Source of the DNA: Agapetus fuscipes
Lineage: Eukaryota; Arthropoda; Insecta; Trichoptera; Glossosomatidae
Direction: 5' to 3'
Length of the DNA stretch: 64,000 nt
Assembly: GCA_951799405.1 (NCBI GenBank)
Contig: OX637352.1
Span: 12,286,820 to 12,350,819 of the forward strand
Program-made: the position numbers and the translations under genes
Part shown: piece by piece, positions 31,715 to 42,096 of the stretch
Layout: each line of letters starts with the position of its first letter
Position numbering within the stretch: position 1 is the first letter of the stretch
Notes under the pieces: model-generated
Told to the model about the DNA's origin: nothing
Database searches by the model: none
What the model saw: only the letters and a program-made list of their open reading frames with translations

Positions 31715-31965
31715 TAATAATCTATAATCTAAGTTAAGGATATATTCATTTAAAGCTCTCAGATGTATACCTACCTACAAACAAACACGTGTAGTTCGCG
31801 CTTACAAATGCTGAATGTGTACTTACAAATAAAATCCAAACCTCAAATGAACATAATCTCTACAACTTTTGCCGACCTTCCTTGACACAGGGGTGACATT
31901 GGCAAAGTGAACCATTTTTTACAGTATGGGTGGTCAGCCTCTTACCAACCTATAAGTCAATGTTC
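31715..31965 (-). mobile_element. LINE-A copy
   Basis: Antisense: tctataatctaagttaagg to ccaacctataagtcaatg. Third subfamily type (acgtgtagttcgcgcttac, gaatgtgtacttacaaat). Confidence 0.87.
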
Positions 31966-32194
31966 ATAAGAGGTAATTTCTCATGAGTAAAGTGTATTAT
32001 GTGCACTGAGCCAATGTGTAGGTAGGTATTATGAAAACTGGATATTGATATTAAAAAAATAAAAAGCAACTCTAACATTTTCGTGTTTTACGTTTTTTTC
32101 TTATGTCAGATTGTGTAGAATGTGATTCCTAAGACAAATTCATTGACAGGTCATCTTTGAATCAAATGGTAGATAAGGCAAACAAGCACTGTGC

Positions 32195-32325
32195 GGATGA
32201 TCTATAATTAATAATCTGGACTTCAAAGTATTTAAGATTCATACTTCATGGGTTAGGTACATAATCAGGCACGTGTAGGTTTTCTCTTACCTATATGTAC
32301 ATTGAACATACTGAATTGATAATAA
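32195..32325 (-). mobile_element. LINE-A tail fragment
   Basis: gatctataattaataatctgg, caggcacgtgtaggttttc. Strongly diverged. Confidence 0.5.
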
Positions 32326-32334
32326 TAATGTTGA

Positions 32335-32625
32335 GATGATGTATTTGGTGAGCGCTGTTTTTGTGTGAATCACACCTCAAGAGACCTCTACGTGCTTGGA
32401 GATTTCTGTGGAAAGCGCAAATTCTCAAGTAAGACCCGATTACTGTAAGGCTGGATGGACCTGTGGTGACCGGTCTTTAGTAAAGGCAGATACCTACAGT
32501 ATTTCTTAACCCAGGGAAAAGCATATTAATTTGAAAAGTGATTTTTTTTTGTGCTCCACCGGGAATCGAACCATCTTCCTTTTAATCATGACTCAAAAGC
32601 GTTAACCCCTAGACTACTTATTGAT
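32335..32625 (-). mobile_element. SINE-B copy
   Basis: Antisense: gatgtatttggtgagcgctg, gacccgattactgtaaggctg, gtgctccaccgggaatcg and gcgttaacccctagactac. The head matches the gttaacgc variant of 29672. Confidence 0.85.
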
Positions 32626-32822
32626 CTTATTGGTTGCTCAAACGCCTTGTCACTTAACGTGTGACATTTTCCCACCGAGAAAAAAAACAAATTTTAATCA
32701 TCGTTGCTGAACACGTTTTGAGGTCATTTTCGATATTTAATCAGAGTCTTATTCAATTTTCATTTTTCGGGCACATACTCTTTATTATATATATGTATTT
32801 ACATATATTTTTGCGTCTAAGG

Positions 32823-32991
32823 CAGCGGTTTCCAAACTTTATACTACCATGCCTCCCTAAAAAGATTTTTTTTTCGCGCCTCCCTTTCTTAATATACATA
32901 CTAATACTACCATAGACACATTTTTGGCACCTCCCCTAGCCATAGCTCGCGCCTTCCCTGGGAGGCGCGCCCCCCAGTTTGGAAACCGCCG
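32823..32991. mobile_element. hAT-like element with perfect 8-bp duplication
   Basis: 169 bp. Ends CAGCGGTTTCCAAACTTTA / CCAGTTTGGAAACCGCCG. The duplication GTCTAAGG is exact on both sides (32815-32822, 32992-32999), so the insertion is recent. Family member 27502-27777. Confidence 0.95.
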
Positions 32992-33371
32992 GTCTAAGGA
33001 ATCGAGAAACTGTTGAATCATATTTTTATTTGTAAACCTGAAAAACTCTATGACCATGCTTTTTGCGATTTAGATCTAAAAGGTTTAGGTATGTTTTAAA
33101 AATTGTAGCCAGTGCACTAAAAAATATTATAAATTAAAGGAAAATAAGCCCAAGTACCTCCCTGTCAAATTTGATGAGACATTTATACGTCACAGGTATA
33201 CCGTTTTCCATTACTCATTTTTTGTTTACTTTTTAATAATTACACGTAGGTGTATTATAACTATTCATCTTCGTCGCTATGACACACGCTCTTTCGCATT
33301 GATGTGTCGAGAAAACTCAACACATGACGTAGTATCGTTAACACAAATTTTCACAGCACTATAAGCTATAT

Positions 33372-33648
33372 ATCGATATCTCAAAGTTAAACTGAATAAG
33401 TGACATAGTAAGATAAGTAAGCTAACATGGGTTTCTCAGATAAATGCACATTTTTTCCTATTTTCTCCGAGAGAAAACACTGAGTGAATGTGAAAATTCT
33501 GTAGTTTACAAGTTTTTCATGAGCACTTCCTTATAACTAGTTCACTTATTTGAGAAGTTACAGACAATAAAATGTTTTATCCACGATTTCTCAAATCAGG
33601 AAATCAGTATAGGTACTTATTCAGTTTTACCTTTAAGGTGGCGATATG
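33372..33648. mobile_element. inverted-repeat element
   Basis: Ends atcgatatctcaaagttaaa / ttttacctttaaggtggcgat, with cgattt ctcaaatcag inside. A related segment is at 58725-58925. Confidence 0.7.
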
Positions 33649-34023
33649 TAGGTACCTAACGCCACCGTCCAATGTTTTTAATCATGTTATTATTATGATG
33701 ATCTAGCTGACGTTTCGGTCATGCCTGTGTGCCGCCATGACACATACTAACTACACGCTGCTCTGCATTATTAGATTGATGTGCAAATAATCTCTCATTA
33801 TTAATCTAAATGCTTGGTTACACGAGCTTAGTAGGTCCTCGTTACTAATACTTGCCACTTGCATTTATGGGTAACTACAGATCTGTAAATTTTACTCTCT
33901 ACAAAACACTGAACAAGCATTTTCTCACATAAATATGCCCTCGAGACCTGTATTTTATTTTACGTTTGGGTTTGCTCTCAAAAACATTTTTTTAGGGCTT
34001 AAATGAAAAAAAAAACATATAAT

Positions 34024-34261
34024 CAGGCCCGGATTAAGGGTGGTTCGAGCGGTGCGGCCGAACCAGGGCCCCGCGTCCTAGGGGCCCCAAGACGTTTTAT
34101 ACAAATATTGTTAAATGACTTATACCTTTTTTTTACTCTCGTTGTCTATACTTGTTTTTATGGTAGGCGAGGATGAAGGGGCGGGAGTAGGGTAGAAGGG
34201 ATTTGCAGTCCCTCATGACTTTCCCCGCACCAGGGCCCCCAGTGGTCTTAATCCGGGCCTG
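34024..34261. mobile_element. hAT-like element (CAGGCCCGGATTAAG ends)
   Basis: 238 bp; ends CAGGCCCGGATTAAG and CTTAATCCGGGCCTG. Flanks catataat and catatagt agree at 6 of 8. Subterminal ggttcgagcggtgcgg and cagggcccc words are shared with 44492-45035. Confidence 0.9.
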
Positions 34262-34289
34262 CATATAGTGCAAATTCTTAACGTATTGT

Positions 34290-34680
34290 CCTTGAAGGAG
34301 TCTCATGTTTCGTGTTGAACTTATTTATTTTTACAGGTTAGCGAGACGCCCTTATCTTAACTACTTTTTAAGTGGGGGTTTCCCAGCTCCCGAGGTGGCG
34401 GGTTCTCATTTCTTGCGAAGGATGAATAAGCTTTGCTCGTATTTTATTTTGGGTGTAAAATAATAAAAATAGGAAATCATTATCGATTGGGGATGGTGGG
34501 GGTCGAACCCTGAAGCGCTATTCTGCTAAATTCCTTACACTTTGGATATCAATCCAAGTCGTAGTTTTCTAGCTATCTCGTCGCCTTAAGGTCGTAAGGA
34601 ATTAAGCAGAATAGCGTTTCTGATTATGCAAGAATGCAAGCATTCTACCAACTTTGCCATCGACTGGTCACTTACGTGTG
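34290..34680 (-). mobile_element. SINE-C interrupted by an inverted repeat
   Basis: Antisense body gtttcccagctcccgaggtgg, tttcttgcgaaggatgaataag, head gggggtcgaaccct. Between B and A boxes a 106-bp inverted repeat (about 34513-34618, gcgctattctgctaaattcc / ggaattaagcagaatagcg) is inserted; the head resumes at aagcattctaccaactttgc. Confidence 0.8.
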
Positions 34681-35034
34681 TAGTGCATTTTTTAAATCAA
34701 ACATTTATTAAATTGCTTAGTCCATTTGAACTCGCCACACACTTTTGTAGATAGACGGACTTTGTTATGAATCAGTTTTTATACAGTGATTGAGTTATTG
34801 GACTCTGCTATCTGCGCAGAATCAACGTGGATATAATTATTTATGCAGTCTTGTTACAGAGATCAACTTATGATAATGCAGATTTCACACTGTTTTTATG
34901 CATAAAAATATAAACAAAACATTTGCAGGGCTGCCATCTTGAAGAAGAAATAAATGACACATTACGAATCGACACGTATCAAACTGAACGTAGTGAAAAT
35001 TTGAACAGACGTCGCCATCTTGTTAAACGCCACT

Positions 35035-35110
35035 TTTGATAGGATGCGACCCCCTCGGGGATAACGCGGCAAGAAGTTACACTACACGTGTAGCTTAGTT
35101 GCGTTGCGTT
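35035..35110 (+). mobile_element. SINE-C 3' end fragment
   Basis: gcgaccccctcggggataac, gcggcaagaagttacac and gtgtagcttagttgcg. A weaker one is at 35655-35745 (gtaaaaataaataggttc .. agcttagttgcg). Confidence 0.7.
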
Positions 35111-36109
35111 GCGTAATGATATATTACCGCGTTCACTTTTAATAAAATTGTAGTTTTTTTACAGTATTTAGGTTTTAAAAAGTTGATTACATAATACTAT
35201 GGTTCACTCTGTAACTTCTGTAGTTACAGAGTGAACTGGATTGGGCGTTAATGGATCACTCCAGCTCCATAGGACCGCAGCCTTTATTTATAAGTGACCA
35301 AGGCCTATTCTCGCGTGTTCCCGACTAGCCGAGACGCTTCTAGAATGGATATTTTCAGAGAGTACCAGAAGTATCAACAGTTCAAATTGTCAAACACTCA
35401 CGTCTACACACACACACATACACAGCAAGCAAACACAATCACAAAAACACGCAGGCATGAACCTATACATTCGTAACAATAACGTAATGACGGCTGGATT
35501 GCTAAAGTAAAGAAGTATTTGGTTGAAGAAGAACAAAATAAAACCCATTGATTTTAGAAGTTCTAAGGCCGCAAAGACAAAACAGCGCCCCCCTTTAGCT
35601 GTCATAAAAATTCAGTATAAGACGTGTACATCTTTACTGTCTCAAAGTGGCTTTATTACCTGTAAAAATAAATAGGTTCTATACCCCACATGCAACCCTT
35701 TCGATGCCAACTATATGTGCAGCTTAGTTGCGTTTGCACCTAAAATTAAAGTGTTTTTTTTTTTTATCTATTCCGAGTCTATTTGTATGGAAATTAACAT
35801 CCGCTAAAAACCAATAAAACACAGCTTTGGCATCAACCCATTCTATTTAATTAATTAATTAGTTAATCGATTGATTAATGATTAATTACACGGTGTTAAC
35901 TACATTTACAATTAACAAATGTAAACTATACTTCCGCCATGTTTTTTTAAAAATAAAATAAAACGAATTTCGTCATTTAATTATAACTTGTAAACAAGGT
36001 TTTTTTTACCGACTTCTCATTTCCTAGTATTGTTTTCAAGTCAGTGAACAAGTGTCCTTGTAAAAATTGTTGACAGATTTTTTTAATCATTTTTGTTTTG
36101 GTCACTAAA

Positions 36110-36310
36110 CCATAAATATAAAATATTTATTTGGTGAGCGCTGTTTTTATGTGAATCACGCCTCAAGAGCCTTCTACGTCCACAGTTTACACAGTACAGT
36201 GGTTGAATAGTATCTCAAGCTACAAAGAGTTTTGGTCCTTATTTTATGCCAAGATTTTTTGCAGTTTACGAGTCCGTAGCGTTAACCACTACACTACAGA
36301 CCGGTGAAGA
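36110..36310 (-). mobile_element. decayed SINE-B
   Basis: atttggtgagcgctgttttt, cacgcctcaagagcc at one end and cgttaaccactacactacag at the other; most of the body is missing. Confidence 0.65.
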
Positions 36311-36374
36311 GACATTATCTAGGTCTGTGGTCCTAGATTATCGACTTTGATTCTTTACAATTCGTATATTTTTT

Positions 36375-36545
36375 ATTTATTTTTTAAGAAATCCTGTGCG
36401 GGAGGCTCCCTAGATTTCAGAGACTCTAGGGGTCTATGACACTTGTTGTAGCGCCGCAGAGGTGTTTACGAGCTTGCTCGTCACTACAAAGCGCCAATAC
36501 TCAAGCAAGACCCAGTTGCTGTAAGGCTGGATGGACCTTAAGTGA
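36375..36545 (-). mobile_element. SINE-B with alternative 3' tail, truncated
   Basis: Antisense: a tail aagaaatcctgtgcgggagg, ctccctagatttcagagac, cacttgttgtagcgccgcag replaces the usual CR1-like tail, then the normal SINE-B body starts at gagcttgctcgtcac. Nearly the same block repeats at 36560-36725. Confidence 0.75.
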
Positions 36546-36549
36546 CAGG

Positions 36550-36875
36550 TTTTTTTTTTTTTTTAAGAAATCCTGTGCGGGAGACTCCCTAGATTCTAGA
36601 GACTCTAGGGGTCTATGACACTTGTTGTAGTGCCGCAGAGGTGTACGAGCTTGGTCGTCACTACAAAGCGCCAATACTCGAGCAAGACCCAATTGCTGTA
36701 AGGCTGGATGGACCTTTGGTGACCGGTCATTGGTAAAGGTTTTATGAATTTTTCAACCCAGCGAAGAGCAAATTTGAAAATCTAAATGGTATGTTTTTTG
36801 TGCTCCGCCGGGAATCGAACCCACAACCTTCCCATTCAGAGTCCGCAGTGTTACCACTGAGCTACGGACCGGTCA
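36550..36875 (-). mobile_element. SINE-B with alternative 3' tail, complete
   Basis: Antisense, from a poly-T/A stretch and gaaatcctgtgcgggagac through the body (caatactcgagcaagaccc) to the head gaatcgaacccacaacc and gagctacggaccggtc. It shows that the SINE-B head and body occur with two different 3' ends. Confidence 0.85.
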
Positions 36876-37005
36876 AACGGTCTTTGGTAAGGTTTTATGT
36901 ATTTTTCAACCCAGCAAAGAGCAAATTTGAAAATATAAATTATATTTTATTGTGCTCCACCGGGGATTTGAACCCACAACCTTCCATTTACGAGTACGAG
37001 TATGC
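36876..37005 (-). mobile_element. SINE-B 5' half
   Basis: acggtctttggtaaggtttt, caacccagcaaagagcaaat and gatttgaacccacaacc, directly joined to the previous copy. The A box is lost at about 37005. Confidence 0.8.
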
Positions 37006-37377
37006 TCTACCTGAGATTCACAAAAAAACTTTATCAGCTTATGGACCCTGGGAGATGAGGACGTCCAGCTATCTCTCCACCTCCAGGAGGTCTCCCAGCT
37101 GGGCATTGGCCATTTGGCATCTCATTAGCTACGATGTGTGCGAGGCTTTCATGACTCATTCTGGAGGCGTACAGATTTTTTTTTCAAAAATTTCTATCGT
37201 AGAGAATAACAAAACATATTTTTTAAAAACAGAATATTGTATTTTATAAAAAAAATATTTTTCCTAGATTCCGTTTATCTTAACTATCAAAATATGTACA
37301 CAGACAGTGTGATAAGGTTGAAAACACAAAATATTATCGTCGTATAATGCAAAATTTAATGGTTAATTATAATAGTT

Positions 37378-37557
37378 GCTGGCCCTCTGGCCTGGAACCA
37401 CCTGCCACATCATGTGAGAGAGCTAGAGGACCATGGAAAGTTCCGGAATGCACTGAAGACAAGCAAATTTCTGGCATCGTTTGCACAAGCGCCGTTGGAG
37501 TGATTACATCACGAAACGGCGCTATAAAGAAATCAACAACTCATCATCATCATCATA
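37378..37557 (+). mobile_element. LINE C-terminal end with (CAT)n tail
   Basis: 37378-37503 reads AGPLAWNHLPHHVRELEDHG, KFRNALKTSKFLASF.. then TGA. This is the closing GP-x-x-WN-x-LP .. LKT pattern of CR1/jockey-like ORFs, followed by a short 3' UTR and catcatcatcat. Confidence 0.8.
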
Positions 37558-37620
37558 ATTAATTGAAAGAAGGCGCTGAATAAGTACCAAAATTTTCAGT
37601 ATTCAACAAAGTATATATTG

Positions 37621-38640
37621 TTATGATTTTACTTGGGGTTCTTTTAATTAAATTGTGATTTAAATGTATTTTTACAATTCAGGTTACAATGTACTCTTCA
37701 CTCTCTGCTAACAGTGGTGTTCGCGTTACAATGATCAAAGCGACTCTGTCCGTCCCACAGAATCTTTGCTCGTATTTGTAGGTACGAAAGAGACGATTCT
37801 TGCATTTTCTAGAACATGGTAGATACTTCCTAGTAGATGGTACTAGTGCATTGTTCCACACTATAATTAATATTATATTTTGTATTGTTTATGTATAAAC
37901 ACTGTGAAAATTCATATTCAATAATTTATTTAGTTTAAGGATTTACTTAAATCAAACACTGTTTTATATTTTCACTTTTACAATTATTTATTCTTTACTC
38001 AATCAACCAATTTTTTTTAAATAAAATAATATTGAATAATATTTTCTTTCTTTAATTGAAAGATTCAAACCTTTCAATTAAATAAATAAAATTTTATTGA
38101 ATATGAATTTTCACAGTGTGAATACACAAACAATTCAAAATATAAAAATAATATTGCAATGTTATTTTAATTTTATTAATTTTATTGAATGTTTATCTAA
38201 ATTTATATGATTTTATTGAATGACCACACAATTTGATTGTAATACTTTATGGTACCATAGACTTTTATTTAAAAAATAATATACTTGACGATGATCTAAG
38301 ATCGAAAACGATAGTAAAATTAAAGAATAAATAATTGTAAAAGTGAAAATATAAAACAATATTTGATTTAAATCTTTAAACTAAATAAATTATTGAGAAT
38401 AAATATTGTTATGATTTGACTTGGAGATATAAGTTACAATGTACTGTTCACTCTTCACTCTCTGCTTACAAGTCTTCGCGTTACAATGGTCAAGGCGACT
38501 CTGTCTGTCTTACAGAATCTTTGCTCGTATATATTATATGTGTGCGGCAGAGACGATTCTTGCATGTTCGAGAACATGGTAGATACTTCCATAATGAGGA
38601 TTGTTCCACACTATACCAGAGTGTTCGACACTATGCCAGA
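37621..38640. repeat. pair of long direct repeats around AT-rich inverted segments
   Basis: 37621-37865 and 38405-38620 share tgttatgatt.tacttgg, ttacaatgtact.ttcactc, caaggcgactctgt, agacgattcttgcat and agaacatggtagatacttcc. The middle carries inverted pairs (attttcacttttacaattat / ataattgtaaaagtgaaaat). Could be LTR remnants starting TGTTATG, or two copies of a foldback family. No retroelement gene is present. Confidence 0.7.
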
Positions 38641-38999
38641 GACATCACACGCACCTATCAGCGTGCCTAGGCTCACGTCCACACGAACTCATACGTTCGT
38701 ACTTAAATAAAAAAATCATATATAGATCAAACAAAATAAACACAATTTTTGAGTAGGTACAGTGGCATAAGCCCTTGTCTTATCTCCACTAAGCCACACT
38801 TAGAAGCTGACAATACTAATCCCCTAAGCTCCACTGAATGCTTCATGATAAACAGGCGAGATTACGGAATAAAGAACAGCTTATATCTTGGGATTAACGG
38901 CAGGGAATTCCTAAGTTAACAACGATTTACCTACTCAAATCTCATCTCTACCCAGCTCAAGTAAAATAATTAAAAATATAAATTTACGCACACATGTAG

Positions 39000-39200
39000 A
39001 GGAAATCAATTTTTTTTATGGAAGTTCGTGTTGACATTTACGCTCACTGGAGACGCTGTTAAATCTTTTCGTGACGATTATTCAACTTTTTTACTTCATC
39101 CAACTACAGTCGTCCCCTTATTGCTTGCATGTCTTATGCCCATCAGTACCTACCCTGAGTACGAGTTGCAACACTTGGGTAAAGTAAAGTTTAAGGAAAG
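39000..39200 (+). repeat. repeat H copy
   Basis: Shares aagttcgtgttgacatttac, cactggagacgctgttaaat, gacgattattcaac and gagtggtttc with 55640-55870. Non-coding; class unknown. Confidence 0.7.
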
Positions 39201-39204
39201 TATT

Positions 39205-39335
39205 AAAGAGTGGTTTCTACGATGGGCTTCTTCAGCGTGATCATACTTCACGCTGAAGAAGCCCATCGTAGAAATGGGCGAAACGTCCGGAAGCTCCAGC
39301 TCCCACAGACCACGGCAACAGATCCCGGAAAACTT
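39205..39335. repeat. repeat G with perfect hairpin
   Basis: ctacgatgggcttcttcagc and its exact complement flank tgatcatactt. The second arm continues into gaaatgggcgaaacgtccgg, aagctccagctcccacag. Copies without the hairpin are at 15105-15200 and 63405-63485. Confidence 0.8.
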
Positions 39336-39479
39336 CACTCCAGCATCATCAGCCGGCCGTGTAAGCCTAAAACTCTTATTCAAAGAGTGGTTTTCCCCAA
39401 AATTTGCCGTTTTTGTTTGTTTGAACTTGATTTTCTTTATCACTGTAACTCTTTGTTTAGGTACTTATGTTATTTGAGG

Positions 39480-39575
39480 TTAGAATTTTAATTTGTAAGT
39501 GCGCATGTACTTACAACATGAGCTTGTGGACATGCATGTTAATATATATGTGCAACTTTGATTATAGATTATATT
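39480..39575 (+). mobile_element. LINE-A tail fragment
   Basis: gtaagtgcgcatgtacttac, gcttgtggacatgcatgtt and gcaactttgattatagatta. Confidence 0.65.
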
Positions 39576-39609
39576 ATTATATCTTACCTTATTAACTGTA
39601 CTGTGCTGT

Positions 39610-39705
39610 ATCCTGCGGCCGTTCCACTAGGGGTGGCCGGTACGTCCGCAGATGCGTCTCCACTTTTTTCTGTCCTTCATCACTTTCTTCATACATACTC
39701 TTCTC
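39610..39705 (-). mobile_element. LINE ORF end fragment
   Basis: Minus strand reads MKKVMKDRKKWRRICGRTGHP then stop, the same ending as the LINE at 53347-53740 and close to LINE-A. Confidence 0.7.
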
Positions 39706-40044
39706 TTATTCTCACTCTACAGGTTCAATTCTTTCGAAATCTCACCTATTTGGTATGCTACACTTTGAAAAATCCAGTTGCTGTAAGGCTGGATTGTGAA
39801 GATGAAGGTATAGGATATACAGAGTGAATCCTGGATATACAGGTGAAAACTGATGGATATGAATGAACCGAGAAAAATATTTCTCCATAAGAATAAGTGA
39901 AGGGGACTCTGCAGAGGTTTTGTCCACCTCTAGTGGAAAGGCGACAGCGTTACAGTTACTGGATGAGACTTTGAGGCCGGGTTTTGTGAAGGCTCTCTTC
40001 ATCCCCGTAATGTATGTAGGTTTGTGGCAGAAGGACCCACAGTA

Positions 40045-40200
40045 CCTCCATGGAAGCTTATACAAAGCTATAACTTTTTTTATCATGTGGTGGAAGATCT
40101 TCCCGGGAAGTAAAAAGCAACGGTACGACAAAATAAGAATCTCTAGGAAAGAGGCGTGCCCATGACTAAAAAGTAAGTGGTCCAATGTTACAGAAGCTTT
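40045..40200 (+). repeat. repeat E copy
   Basis: tacaaagctataactttttt, gtggtggaagatcttccc, cccatgactaaaaagtaag and tggtccaatgttacagaagc, parallel to 11880-12030. The upstream part (39860-40040) is open but has no recognised domain. Confidence 0.55.
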
Positions 40201-40214
40201 TTGTTAAAAAAAAT

Positions 40215-40505
40215 AATAAGAACTTAATCTGGTGAGCTCTTTTTGTGTGCATCACACCTCAAGAGCCCTCTGCGAGCTTGGTCGTCGCTGTAGAAAGCGC
40301 CAATTCTCAAGCAAGACCCAGTTACTGTAAGACAGGGTGGACCTTTTGATGACCGGTCTTTGGTAAAGGTTTATGAATTTTTCAACCCAGCGAAGAGCAG
40401 ATTTGAAAACGTAGACGCTATATTTTTTGTGCTTCGCCGGGATTCGAACTCACAACCTTCCATTTACGAGTCCGATGTGTTACCACTGGACTACGGACCG
40501 GTCTT
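40215..40505 (-). mobile_element. SINE-B copy
   Basis: Antisense and nearly complete: aatctggtgagctctttttg to gattcgaactcacaacc and gttaccactggactacggac. Confidence 0.92.
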
Positions 40506-40506
40506 A

Positions 40507-40680
40507 GTGCTACTTCTTGCCGCGTTTTCTCCGATAGTATAGCATGTGGGAAGTGGAACCTATTTTTTTACATGTAAGGATACAGGCCTTACGCCAACCA
40601 CTTCACTCAAAGTGCAGGGTTTTTCCTGGTTCCGAGGGGAAAATTCTCGTTTCTTATGAAAGCCGAATAAAGCAAAGGAT
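40507..40680 (-). mobile_element. SINE-C fragment
   Basis: Antisense: gctacttcttgccgcgtttt, ggaagtggaacctattttt, ccttacgccaaccacttcac, gaaaattctcgtttcttatg. It abuts the SINE-B copy. Confidence 0.75.
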
Positions 40681-40911
40681 AGATAATTTTTTCAACCCAG
40701 TGAAAATGATTTTTTTTGCTGGAAATTGTACCCACTACTTACAGATTAGGAGTATGAGCGTGCAGGTGAAATACATAAGTGCAATTAATTATGCATGCGT
40801 AACAGAAAGATATCCAAGATACATGTTATCTTTTTATTTGACAAATTACGTGTACGAATAATCTTAAACTATTTTTAAAATTTAGATAAAAAGAATACAG
40901 GACTATGCCTA

Positions 40912-41010
40912 ATCTATAATCCAAGTTGCAAAGATAAATAGCATTTAAGATTCATATTACATGCATTCCCATAAGCAGACACGTAGAAGTTCATGCTTAC
41001 ACATGCAAAG
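40912..41010 (-). mobile_element. LINE-A tail fragment
   Basis: taatctataatccaagttgc to aagttcatgcttacacatgc, then a junction to a sense LINE-A. Confidence 0.75.
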
Positions 41011-41745
41011 ATCTTCACAGTGTCATTTCGTTTTGAACAAAACAACTTATGACAACTTAAAACAACTATACAAAAGGTATGGATGGACCAAATATCCGAA
41101 ATTGCGAATGAATGGAATATCCAGAGTCATAATAAAAGAAGAGCCTGTATGAAAAAGATTATGACTCTGGAGGAAATGAAAGAAGTATGTAAGGACAGAA
41201 AGAAATGGCGGTTTATCTGTAATGTTGGCGGCTAAGGTTTGTTAAATTAGAATTTGTTTTGTGTTTAGTTTTGATGATATTATGATTCACTGATTTATAA
41301 AATGTAATTTGTCGTGTATGTACCTTGACTTAGGCTGGTTTTAGTGTCGCGCTGACAACACGCTGACCGTCAGCGCTGACAGCCAAATATATGAACTTGT
41401 CGCGCTGAAAGCTACGCGCCATTCTAAAACGCTTCCTACAAGTTCATATATTTTGAACGTACAGCGCGTTGTCAGCGCGACACTAAAACCAGCCTTATAG
41501 GTTGGTATGCGGTGACCACCCATGCTGTAAAAATGGTTCACTTTGCCAATGTCACCCCTGTTTCAGGGAAGGACGGCAAGAGTTGCAGGGTGTATGTCCA
41601 TTTGAGATTTGGTTTTTATGTTGTAGGTTCACATGCGGCATGTGCAAGCGCGATTTTGTACGTGTCTGGTTGTGAGAATGCATGTAATGTGTATCTCCAA
41701 TGCAACATATCTTTGCAACTTAGATTAGATTAGATTAGATTAGAA
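41011..41745 (+). mobile_element. LINE-A, longest ORF-end copy
   Basis: Sense. About 200 bp of ORF end, closing with EEMKEVCKDRKKWRFICNVGG and stop, then the 3' UTR (gatttataaaatgtaatttg, tcgtgtatgtaccttgac), a Harbinger-like MITE, and ataggttggtatgcgg to the (GATTA)n tail at 41723-41742. It joins ORF, UTR and tail in one element. Confidence 0.9.
41333..41494. mobile_element. PIF/Harbinger-like MITE in LINE-A
   Basis: 162 bp; ends GGCTGGTTTTAGTGTCGCGC / GCGCGACACTAAAACCAGCC, interior also inverted (agttcatata). TTA flanks both sides (41330-41332, 41495-41497) while intact LINE-A copies have a single TTA there. Confidence 0.95.
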
Positions 41746-42096
41746 ATAAACTGCAGTTTTGATTTGATTAATCAGAACCCGCTAAGAACGTAATAATATT
41801 ACAACCAAATGGCTGCTTCTCTACTTCCCAAGAGGACAACTCCCGTTCTACAACAAATCCATGATGTAAAACAAATAGAAGAAGAAAAAGACTCGCGTTT
41901 TGGCTTTAAATAAATTCCAGTGCACGTGTACTTAACTTTCAATGTTTCTATCAAAGGAATTGCTTTATGGGGCAGACAATCATTGCCCTAAATTGATTCC
42001 AATCCAGGGCTGGAAGTCTCATCAACACGGTAATTCTTTCATCTTTTTCTTTCAATTCTGTCAATCCAAGATGGCCGCAAGTGAACAGCTGATTAG

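Noticed and set aside
35200..35236. Small palindrome ggttcactctgtaact / agttacagagtgaact
   Set aside because: Clear but only 16-bp arms with no flanking duplication or second copy, so not worth its own feature.
36906..37106. Coding fragment on either strand
   Set aside because: The left half is SINE-B. The GC-richer part at 37030-37140 could be a relic of a gene or LINE, but I could not match it to a family.
39863..40165. Protein-coding exon (100-residue ORF)
   Set aside because: No recognisable domain. The right half is the dispersed repeat E, also at 11880-12030.
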